A DNA stretch of 5,351 nt from Thermoplasmata archaeon (GTDB lineage Archaea; Thermoplasmatota; Thermoplasmata; Thermoplasmatales; Thermoplasmataceae), in contig JAKAQT010000101.1 in assembly GCA_021819605.1 (NCBI GenBank), positions 1 through 5,351 on the forward strand. Reading direction: 5' to 3'. The position numbers were made by a program, and so were the translations under genes. This document shows, piece after piece, positions 1-5,351 of the stretch. Positions within the stretch are counted from its first letter, which is position 1. Each line of letters begins with the position of its first letter. The notes under the pieces were generated by a model. The model was not told where the DNA came from and searched no databases. It was given only the letters and a program-made list of their open reading frames with translations.

Positions 1-158
1 AACCATATTGAGTCCTCGGTCGTTGCGTTATCTCCCCACTCATAAATCATGTCCTGTTCGCCTATGACTGGCTTGAAGCCAAGAGACCTCAACCTATTTA
101 TAACTTCACTGGGTTTTGCACCTTCGCTGGAAAATGTAACTTTCAGATAGGTTTTCAT
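1..158 (-). CDS. Small conserved hypothetical protein, partial (C-terminus off the left edge)
   Basis: Reading the minus strand from the ATG at 158-156 gives 52 complete codons without a stop, running off the left edge. The protein begins MKTYLKVTFSSEGAKPSEV, continues through a segment ending GFKPVIGEQD, and the last visible residues are MIYEWGDNATTEDSIW. The pattern of a charged beta-strand start (TYLKVTF), an amphipathic helix (SEVINRLRSLGF) and a second strand (MIYEWG) suggests a small alpha/beta, ferredoxin-like fold. It resembles short uncharacterised archaeal proteins of roughly 70-90 residues, recognised from memory and not searched, so no function is given. The start is supported by a TATA box centred about 29 bp upstream and by the absence of a Shine-Dalgarno sequence, which fits a leaderless mRNA. 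It lies downstream of the permease on the same strand, separated by about 209 bp and a terminator-like hairpin, so it is probably its own transcription unit. Confidence 0.75.
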   Translation of the reverse strand, partial: MKTYLKVTFSSEGAKPSEVINRLRSLGFKPVIGEQDMIYEWGDNATTEDSIW

Positions 159-183
159 CGGTTTCGCGCCTTAATTATACATA

Positions 184-191
184 AATATAAA
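184..191 (-). promoter_or_regulatory. Archaeal TATA box for the small edge gene
   Basis: On the minus strand this reads TTTATATT within AATTTATATTTAT (193 to 181), a close match to the archaeal TATA consensus. Its centre is about 29 bp before the ATG at 158. With the usual archaeal spacing of about 26 bp from TATA centre to transcription start, transcription would begin near 161-162, giving a leader of at most a few bases. No ribosome binding site lies in that interval, which agrees with leaderless initiation as is common in Thermoplasmatales. Confidence 0.6.
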
Positions 192-303
192 TTCTTTTGC
201 TGTGGGATAGCGAGAATGCTGAATATTAATCATAAAGGTGCCAGGCATATTCCTCTCTGAATGTATCATATCTGATTCGGCTGTAAAACAGTTATGAGAT
301 GGA

Positions 304-337
304 AACAAAAATATGTGTGATATGCTCTGTCACACAT
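304..337 (-). terminator. Hairpin followed by T-run, likely terminator of the permease gene
   Basis: On the minus strand a perfect 8-bp inverted repeat, ATGTGTGA (337-330) and TCACACAT (320-313), with a 9-base loop, is followed directly by ATTTTTGTT (312-304). It lies about 30 bp after the permease stop codon and more than 100 bp before the TATA box of the next minus-strand gene, the expected place for a terminator. Archaeal termination relies mainly on the T-run and does not require a hairpin, so the stem may instead stabilise the mRNA 3' end. Confidence 0.55.
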
Positions 338-367
338 CACCAGTATCCCTGTCCCGCCTTAATCTTA

Positions 368-1939
368 TTACTCCTGTTCCTGGGCAATGGTACCGGAAAT
401 GGAGAAATCCGGGGCCTTGTCAGGTTCAATATGTGTGTTGATGCCGACATAATAGAACACCACTGCTACACCAGCCATCAGGAAAACGTCAAACGGGAAC
501 TGTATTAGGTCCAGGTTCATGCTCCCGACATATGATATGATGGGGACAGATACCAGAGTCAAAATAAACCATATTGAATTTTTCAGGTCCACCATTGCCG
601 CCGTCTTCTTCCACAACATGTATCCAAAGATTGCAAGGCCTGCCAGTGCCACTGCAGTCATGTAAAGGGTTGTGGGGTACCCCGACCAGTAAATAAGCAG
701 TATGGCAGCAACATATGCAATTGGAGAAATTATGCCTGCCATGGGAAGTGTGAAATAACCCTCCCTTGATGCTGTTCCGATTTTGCGAAGCACTATGAGC
801 GCCACAGGACCTGACGCATATGCAATTATACTCAGATCAGAGTTCAGCGATACGAGGCTCTGCCACGACGGGGCAGGGATCAGGAATATTGCCATAAGAA
901 CAAGGTCAAAGACCAGAGCAATAGCAGGGACAGAATATTTGTTCAGTTTTGAAAGGAAGCGTGGGAAATAACCCATGTCACCAAGTGCATAGACAACCCT
1001 TGAGGTGGTGGTCTCGTATATGGCTGCCGTTCCAAGGGGAGATACAACACCGTCGCCAAGGAGTATTATTGCCAGCCAGCCGATGCCCAGTGAAGTCGCA
1101 AGCACCACCATGGGACCTGAGGAGAATCCGGATGTGGCCAGTGCAGACCAGTCTCCCACGCGGATGCCGGTCCATGTCATGGAGCCGATGAATGCCACCT
1201 GTACAAGTATGTAAATGGCAGCTGATATGGCAAGGCCCAGTATTATTGCGATAGGAACAGTCTTGCCGGGATTTTTGGCCTCCCCTGAAAGCTCTATGGC
1301 CTGCCTGAATCCCAGAAAGGAGAAAACTATGCCCGCATTTGGTATGGCCACAAATATTGATTCTGTGCCCTCAGCGAAGAACCCCCCTGCTGTGAAGTTT
1401 TTGATGGAGAAGAATGTCAGGGCAAGTACGATTGCTGTCATGGCCGGTATGAATATCTTGGCCAGGGCAATGTAGCTGTTGGCGCTGGAGATTGCCTTCA
1501 CGCCAAAGCGGTTTATCACAAAGAAGACAACCAGGAATCCAAATGCGAGGCCAATTCCTGGCATAGTCAGGTTCCCTGACCTTGAAATTAAGCCGCCTAC
1601 CATGAAGTTCATATAAGTAACAGCAGCAACGGCCTCAAGTGGGGGAGTGGAAACGTAACCCAGGAAAAGAGCCCACCCGTTGATGGCCGAAACAGATTTG
1701 CCGTGGCTCATTTCCGGATAACGGGCTGCAGCACCCCCTAAGGGTATCTTCCCGCCAAGTTCGGCATAAACAAGTGCCAGAGACAGGATCATCATTGATC
1801 CTATTATCCAGGAGAAAATGGAGGCGGGACCTGCTATGGAAGAGGCATAAAACTCCCCGAAAAGCCATCCTGAGCCAACCATTCCGGTTACAGATGCAAG
1901 TGTCAGATGAAATATTCCAAGTTGCCTGCGCAAAGCCAT
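368..1939 (-). CDS. APC-superfamily amino acid permease
   Basis: A 523-residue integral membrane protein with about 12 predicted transmembrane helices, the usual length for the amino acid-polyamine-organocation superfamily; these are secondary transporters moving amino acids across the cytoplasmic membrane, usually with H+ or Na+. Visible signatures are the first-helix unwinding motif GSGWLFG (residues 22-28), which in APC structures binds the substrate backbone; the post-helix-2 segment AELGGKIPLGGAAARYP (59-75); the family signature GEAKNPGKTVP (219-229) after helix 6; and a helix-8/loop segment with SRVVYALGDMGYFPRFL (313-329). The tail (about 501-523) is acidic and cytoplasmic. The start is firm: an in-frame TGA lies six bases upstream of the ATG, and GGAGTGA precedes it. 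The gene is divergent from an ACT-domain gene that may regulate it. The substrate cannot be read from the sequence; amino acid uptake is most likely, and polyamine or other cationic substrates are not excluded. Confidence 0.93.
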   Translation of the reverse strand: MALRRQLGIFHLTLASVTGMVGSGWLFGEFYASSIAGPASIFSWIIGSMMILSLALVYAELGGKIPLGGAAARYPEMSHGKSVSAINGWALFLGYVSTPPLEAVAAVTYMNFMVGGLISRSGNLTMPGIGLAFGFLVVFFVINRFGVKAISSANSYIALAKIFIPAMTAIVLALTFFSIKNFTAGGFFAEGTESIFVAIPNAGIVFSFLGFRQAIELSGEAKNPGKTVPIAIILGLAISAAIYILVQVAFIGSMTWTGIRVGDWSALATSGFSSGPMVVLATSLGIGWLAIILLGDGVVSPLGTAAIYETTTSRVVYALGDMGYFPRFLSKLNKYSVPAIALVFDLVLMAIFLIPAPSWQSLVSLNSDLSIIAYASGPVALIVLRKIGTASREGYFTLPMAGIISPIAYVAAILLIYWSGYPTTLYMTAVALAGLAIFGYMLWKKTAAMVDLKNSIWFILTLVSVPIISYVGSMNLDLIQFPFDVFLMAGVAVVFYYVGINTHIEPDKAPDFSISGTIAQEQE

Positions 1940-1942
1940 AAA

Positions 1943-1949
1943 TCACTCC
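1943..1949 (-). promoter_or_regulatory. Shine-Dalgarno sequence of the permease
   Basis: GGAGTGA on the minus strand, three bases before the ATG at 1939. It is a good match to the archaeal anti-SD complement, though the spacing is short. If used, the transcript must start upstream of 1949, which would exclude the closest TATA-like element (1962-1969) as the main promoter. Confidence 0.5.
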
Positions 1950-1961
1950 ATCGATTCATTC

Positions 1962-1969
1962 ATTTAAAA
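1962..1969 (-). promoter_or_regulatory. TATA-like element upstream of the permease
   Basis: The minus strand reads TTTTAAAT, centred about 26 bp before the permease ATG. That spacing would place transcription start at the start codon itself and give a leaderless mRNA. Other TATA-like candidates on the same strand are AAAATATG near 1989-1996 and the symmetrical TTTAAA at 2005-2010, either of which would leave a leader long enough to include the GGAGTGA at 1943-1949. Which one is used is not decidable from sequence. Confidence 0.35.
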
Positions 1970-1983
1970 CATTCGTTCAGCGT

Positions 1984-2019
1984 TGGACATATTTTGTGGA
2001 TAAGTTTAAATCTGGACAT
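1984..2019. repeat. Direct repeat TGGACAT flanking the plus-strand TATA box; possible operator
   Basis: TGGACAT occurs at 1984-1990 and again at 2013-2019, 29 bp apart, on either side of the TATA-like TTTAAA. A protein binding both copies would sit over the core promoter of the ACT gene and upstream of the permease. A third copy lies just inside the ACT gene at 2117-2123, and a fourth far away in coding DNA at 4142-4148, so chance occurrence is quite possible. Confidence 0.3.
2002..2011 (+). promoter_or_regulatory. TATA box for the ACT-domain gene
   Basis: AAGTTTAAAT, preceded by the purine-rich GGATAAG stretch (1998-2004) that could act as a BRE. Its core is about 36 bp before the ATG at 2044, so with normal archaeal spacing transcription would start near 2033, leaving a leader of about 10 bases. 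The core TTTAAA is self-complementary and could in principle also be read towards the permease. Confidence 0.5.
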
Positions 2020-2043
2020 TGCTACTCATTTTAGGATATCAAC

Positions 2044-2688
2044 ATGGAAAATAATAACAGCGTGGCATCAAGAGTAAGAGAGTATCTGGATCATAACCCT
2101 GACCTGTGGAAGGCAGTGGACATGGGGGTCATAAATTACAGTGCAATGGCGAGAGCCATATCCTCTGACGCAAATATTCAGGGAGAGGATGCCATTGTGG
2201 CCGCTCTCAAGCGCATTCCAAGATCCGGTTACTCCGCACGCAGGTTCAGGGAAATTATCAAGTCTTCCACCATTGAGACCAGATCAGGGATTACTGTCCT
2301 CATTCTTCGCCCATCAACTGAAAATTTGAGAATGCTCATAAATGTAACCAGGAACATTGTGGAAAGTTATTCTGAGTACAGGATTATCCAGGCATCCCAG
2401 GGATGCGGCCTGGTTATTGGCGATGATCTGTTCAGCAGGATAGGCCAGCTGATCCCGAAGAAGGAAATAATAGATGTGGAACAGGGCCTTGGAGAACTCA
2501 TAATTATCAGTCCTCCCGTAATTAAGGAGATGAAGGGATATGTTTCATACGCCTCTTCCATGCTTTCCAACCGCGGCATCAACATAGTCCAGATTGTTTC
2601 ATTCTACACAGATATAACCTTCATCCTGAAGCCTGATGATGTTCTTAATGCACTGAGGATATTCATGAGCGAGAAGAGCCTCAGTTAA
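2044..2688 (+). CDS. ACT-domain protein, predicted regulator of amino acid metabolism or transport
   Basis: A 214-residue soluble protein with no signal peptide or membrane segment. Residues about 8-58 are helical and include GVINYSAMARAI (28-39) and EDAIVAALKRI (48-58), a pattern seen in archaeal ACT-containing regulators and possibly a winged-helix-like or dimerising segment. Residues about 78-137 form alternating strands and helices (GITVLILRP, then GLVIGDD) that fit a first, divergent ACT-like unit. Residues about 149-212 fit a clearer ACT fold: strand GELIIISP, helix SYASSMLSNRGIN, strand VQIVSFYTDITFILK, helix DDVLNALRIFM, much like the regulatory end of aspartokinases. ACT domains bind amino acids at dimer interfaces. 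No kinase or other catalytic domain is present, so a stand-alone sensor is the likely role. The start is fixed by an in-frame TAG 12 bases upstream. It is divergent from the amino acid permease and convergent with the MMPL gene, five bases apart. DNA binding is not proven. Confidence 0.8.
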   Translation: MENNNSVASRVREYLDHNPDLWKAVDMGVINYSAMARAISSDANIQGEDAIVAALKRIPRSGYSARRFREIIKSSTIETRSGITVLILRPSTENLRMLINVTRNIVESYSEYRIIQASQGCGLVIGDDLFSRIGQLIPKKEIIDVEQGLGELIIISPPVIKEMKGYVSYASSMLSNRGINIVQIVSFYTDITFILKPDDVLNALRIFMSEKSLS

Positions 2689-2707
2689 TAACCTCAGTCC
2701 TTCTCGC
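2669..2707. repeat. Inverted repeat spanning the convergent stop codons
   Basis: GCGAGAAG (2669-2676) and CTTCTCGC (2700-2707) are perfect 8-bp inverted copies around a 23-base centre that contains both stop codons (TAA at 2686-2688 and, on the minus strand, TGA at 2694-2696). The centre also holds CCTCAGT twice (2679-2685, 2692-2698), and its inverted copy ACTGAGG lies at 2652-2658, so an alternative 7-bp stem is possible. Neither side is followed by a T-run, so this is not a canonical terminator, but the structure could form at the 3' end of both mRNAs. Confidence 0.4.
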
Positions 2708-5351
2708 CGGGAAGCTCATCCACTTCCTCCCTCTTCAATTTAGATGGCCACCAGTTGTATTTCTTCAGGTAAAGCATGATTGCAGGAACAAAGAAGGGCC
2801 AGCTGACAAATGTATCTATCAGTACCCCCAGTGCCAGGCCTATCCCAATTTCCTGAATTATGCCGATTCCACTGAATGCCAGAGATCCAAATGTTGCAAA
2901 CAGGAGAACACCTAGCGTGATTATTACACCACCATTCTCTTCCAGGCTCACCCTGACGCCTTCCTCATCACTCTTACCCTTGTAGGCTTCCTCGCGAACC
3001 CTTGTAACCATGAAAATGTCGTAATCCAGGCCAACCGCAAGAAGTGTTATTACGGTGAACATTGGAAGGAAGATCAGTATTGGAAGACCTGCATAGTAGT
3101 GCACCGCCAGATACGTGATTGCCAGCGAGATTATCACGGATGCCAGTACCATGAGAATCAGCCTCAGCGGGGTAAAAAGGCTGCTCAGCTGAATGAGAAG
3201 AACCGCAAAAATTGCAATGGCAAGGATTGGCACCATCTTGATGAAACTTGATAGGGTGTATGAATAGGCGTTGTTCAGTCCTTCAGTGATGCCTCCTACA
3301 TAAACCTTGTAACCAGACCCTGTGCCGGAGATCACTGAAGGTATGTCATTCACAAATTTTGTAGAAGGATTCAGCCAGGCAAGTTCACTTAACTGGTAAT
3401 CTATTATAACATAGTGTGAGTCACTGCCAATGTAGCTCTTCATCTCGGCAAGATACTGTGAACTGTAAGAAGATCGTATGCCCGAGAGATTTGCAGGCAC
3501 GTAATTGCCGTATGGGTATGTTGGTCCAAAGACCTCTGACACATGGCCACTGGCCAAAAGTTTCTGCTCAATGGCAGTTACTGAATTTATCTCGGTAATA
3601 TTGAAGGCAGTACCATTGTAAACTGGAGACTGGAACTGCACGATTACGTATCCCCTGTCAAATAAATCTCCGTTAAAGCTGGAGTTTACCACCTTTATGG
3701 CCTGGATTCCGCTGCTGGAAGGCACAAGATTGAAAACATCAAAATTTGACGGGGTCTCGAAATATATATAGCTGGCAAGGAGTGATGCTACCACGAAAAT
3801 TATCACGATTTTTCCCTTGTTGGCTATGACGGTGCTGGCTATTTTCTTCATGGTTCTCTCGGCCGGCAGGTGCTTTTCCGCTGAAATTTTAGAAGGCCAG
3901 TACAGCTTTCTTTTTCCGCGGTTGAGGATTGCGAGAAGAAGCGTGTTGGCAGCCAGAATTGTTACAACGACTCCCACTGCATTTGTAATGCCTGCGTCAC
4001 TGAAGATGGGCACATGAGAAAGATACAGGACTATGTAGGATATTGCAACGGTAATTCCTGATGTGAAAACCGCATGCCCAGACCACTTTGCTGAAACCAC
4101 TGAGGGATGCTCATTTCCCGCCCTTATTTCCCTGCGATACCTGGACATAATGTATACGACATAGTCGCTGGCCAGCCCCAGCAGGAGTATAAGCAGAAGC
4201 GTGGGTGTAATGAATGATACTGTGCCATGCAGGATATACTTGTACAGAAGACCATTAAGGGCCATGGATACCTCTGCTGACACCCCGAATATCATCAGGG
4301 GAAGAAAAGCAGCAACTGGTGAAAGGAAGAATACACCCACGATAATCACTGAAAGAACTATGCCGATAAACAGGGCCCTTTCCATTCCGCTTATGGATTC
4401 AGATCCCAGCTGTGAACTGAGTGCTGAGGAACCGGCAAGATATGCCCCAACACCATCCACACCATGGAAGGCGGTTGTATAGATGCTTGTGACCTTGTTT
4501 GTCTGAACTAGAGAAAGATTTGAGCTGACAAGCAGTATTGTTATTACTGTGGAATTGTCATATCCAACGAACTGGTGCAGTACGTAGCTCTGTGGTACTG
4601 CTGGATAGCTCGAAAAGTTATAATCAAGCATTAGTTGGGATATTGTTAGATTTATGTTGTCTGTGCTATTCACCGACGATACGAATGCCTGAATCCTTTC
4701 AGGGTTTATGGCAATGAGAGGGCTGCCCCTGAAATAGCTTATTATCCCGTTTGCAACAACTCTGTCGCTCTCTGCTTGAACAGCCATAGAATCTGCTGGT
4801 TGAGATAAATTAAAGGAATCTCCTGCCAGCTCATAAGGAGTGACGTTAAGGTCGTTCTTGAGGATTGATACAATAGTGCTGTTGGAAGATATGCCTTGCG
4901 CAAGCATTGGTATGGTAAAATTGTAAGCGAATCGTGAATACAGCTGTCCATAGGTATTAATGGGATATCCCGTTATATTGAATGTTACAGCAATGGGCAC
5001 TTTTGCCTGATAGAATAAAGAGGCAAAACTTCCGAGAGAACCACCATGTTCAATCATTGCTGTCAGAGTGCTGTTTAAACTCTGGTTCAAAGAAGCTTCC
5101 ATAATTGAGGAGTTGATATCATTCAAAAGTTTGTTTTGATTTAGATTTAGTGCGAAAGATTCATTGAAAATTGCCGCAAACGTGTTGAAATATGGGATTC
5201 CGATCTGCTGGAAAAGAGGATTAGCCCTACCGATAATATCTATGAAATGGAGCGTACTGTTATAGGCGATAGATGGGCTTTCAGTTTTTGATAAGTTACC
5301 AAGGTAATATGCAGGAATTCCGATTATTATTGAAAGCGAAGCGTTTAGTGA
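2694..5351 (-). CDS. MMPL/RND-family membrane transporter, partial (N-terminus off the right edge)
   Basis: The reading frame is open from the TGA at 2694-2696 to the last base, giving 885 residues without the true start; residues are numbered from the right edge. The order is a long outer loop (1-326), helices 2-6 (about 327-476), a cytoplasmic linker (477-512), helix 7 (513-531), a second outer loop (532-703), helices 8-12 (about 704-862) and a charged tail with NWWPSKLKREE. Helix 1 should lie just outside the window. The two halves repeat: ASDYVVYIMSRYRRE (helix 4) matches GLDYDIFMVTRVREE (helix 10), with Asp396-Tyr397 and Asp776-Tyr777 corresponding to the proton-relay pairs of mycobacterial MmpL3. 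This indicates a proton-driven exporter of lipids or other hydrophobic compounds in the cytoplasmic membrane; the archaeal substrate is unknown. All 21 N-x-S/T sequons lie in the two outer loops. It is convergent with the ACT gene, so not co-transcribed with it. Confidence 0.9.
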   Translation of the reverse strand, partial: SLNASLSIIIGIPAYYLGNLSKTESPSIAYNSTLHFIDIIGRANPLFQQIGIPYFNTFAAIFNESFALNLNQNKLLNDINSSIMEASLNQSLNSTLTAMIEHGGSLGSFASLFYQAKVPIAVTFNITGYPINTYGQLYSRFAYNFTIPMLAQGISSNSTIVSILKNDLNVTPYELAGDSFNLSQPADSMAVQAESDRVVANGIISYFRGSPLIAINPERIQAFVSSVNSTDNINLTISQLMLDYNFSSYPAVPQSYVLHQFVGYDNSTVITILLVSSNLSLVQTNKVTSIYTTAFHGVDGVGAYLAGSSALSSQLGSESISGMERALFIGIVLSVIIVGVFFLSPVAAFLPLMIFGVSAEVSMALNGLLYKYILHGTVSFITPTLLLILLLGLASDYVVYIMSRYRREIRAGNEHPSVVSAKWSGHAVFTSGITVAISYIVLYLSHVPIFSDAGITNAVGVVVTILAANTLLLAILNRGKRKLYWPSKISAEKHLPAERTMKKIASTVIANKGKIVIIFVVASLLASYIYFETPSNFDVFNLVPSSSGIQAIKVVNSSFNGDLFDRGYVIVQFQSPVYNGTAFNITEINSVTAIEQKLLASGHVSEVFGPTYPYGNYVPANLSGIRSSYSSQYLAEMKSYIGSDSHYVIIDYQLSELAWLNPSTKFVNDIPSVISGTGSGYKVYVGGITEGLNNAYSYTLSSFIKMVPILAIAIFAVLLIQLSSLFTPLRLILMVLASVIISLAITYLAVHYYAGLPILIFLPMFTVITLLAVGLDYDIFMVTRVREEAYKGKSDEEGVRVSLEENGGVIITLGVLLFATFGSLAFSGIGIIQEIGIGLALGVLIDTFVSWPFFVPAIMLYLKKYNWWPSKLKREEVDELPGEKD

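Larger units (their letters stand above)
159..367. other. Intergenic region between the permease 3' end and the small edge gene
   Basis: About 209 bp with no convincing gene on either strand. It contains the minus-strand TATA box at 184-191 and the terminator-like hairpin at 304-337. Between about 200 and 300 I see only unremarkable AT-rich sequence and short reading frames of about 15 codons or fewer. No tRNA, riboswitch or repeat array was recognised. Confidence 0.6.

Noticed and set aside
316..334. TGTGA and TCACA half-sites resembling a bacterial CRP site
   Set aside because: The gap is 9-10 bases rather than 6, the site is downstream of a gene rather than in a promoter, and the sequence is better explained as the terminator stem; CRP-type regulation is not expected in this archaeal context.
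299..508. Plus-strand reading frame of 69 codons with a hydrophobic segment and Cys residues
   Set aside because: More than two thirds overlaps the permease 3' end in antisense, its start lies in the terminator hairpin, and there is no promoter or ribosome binding site; the hydrophobic run comes from the terminator flank and the complement of permease codons.
949..1475. Several overlapping plus-strand frames of 69-86 codons (949-1191, 1005-1214, 1215-1475)
   Set aside because: All are antisense to the well-supported permease, lack start signals and have compositions expected of complementary-strand shadows.
1635..1946. Minus-strand frame of 103 codons overlapping the permease start
   Set aside because: It is a shifted frame of the permease N-terminus, rich in Cys, Arg and Trp with no family resemblance, whereas the other frame has clear APC motifs.
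2367..2585. Minus-strand frame of 72 codons inside the ACT gene
   Set aside because: Antisense to a gene with recognisable domain structure, and no promoter seen.
4201..4482. Plus-strand frame of 93 codons inside the MMPL gene
   Set aside because: Antisense shadow of the transmembrane helices 2-4 region; no start signals.
1..5351. Search for CRISPR arrays, insertion sequences, tRNA or rRNA genes, toxin-antitoxin or defence genes
   Set aside because: No regularly spaced repeats, terminal inverted repeats with a transposase, cloverleaf-like segments or defence domains were seen; the window is nearly filled by the four genes described.

Overview
The window looks like ordinary chromosomal DNA of an archaeon, most likely a Thermoplasmata/Thermoplasmatales member. 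The grounds are AT-rich archaeal TATA boxes placed about 26-37 bp before start codons, (near-)leaderless starts, frequent AGG/AGA arginine and ATA isoleucine codons, a moderate GC content by eye, and a membrane protein whose outer loops are packed with N-glycosylation sequons. This assignment is an inference; no rRNA or species marker is present.

Layout from left to right: (1) 1-158, minus strand: the N-terminal 52 codons of a small conserved hypothetical gene cut by the left edge, with its own TATA box at 184-191. (2) 159-367: an intergenic stretch of about 209 bp holding that promoter and a hairpin plus T-run (304-337) that looks like the terminator of the next gene. (3) 368-1939, minus: a complete APC-superfamily amino acid permease. 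(4) 1940-2043: a 104-bp divergent promoter region with TATA-like elements facing both ways and a 7-bp direct repeat flanking the plus-strand TATA box. (5) 2044-2688, plus: a 214-residue protein with a helical N-terminal segment and C-terminal ACT-type ligand-binding domain(s), probably an amino-acid-responsive regulator. (6) 2689-2693: a 5-bp gap between convergent stop codons, inside an inverted repeat. (7) 2694 to beyond 5351, minus: a large MMPL/RND-type membrane transporter whose N-terminus lies off the right edge; the reading frame is open to the last base.

The most coherent functional idea is the divergent pair of ACT-domain protein and amino acid permease: the ACT protein may sense an amino acid and control uptake from the shared promoter region. 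The MMPL exporter is convergent with the ACT gene and has no obvious link to it except position. I found no mobile element, CRISPR array, RNA gene or defence system, and no clearly new multi-gene system. The points most worth a second look are the overlooked edge gene, the sequon-dense enlarged outer loop of the MMPL protein, and the possible regulator/permease pair with its repeated promoter motif.
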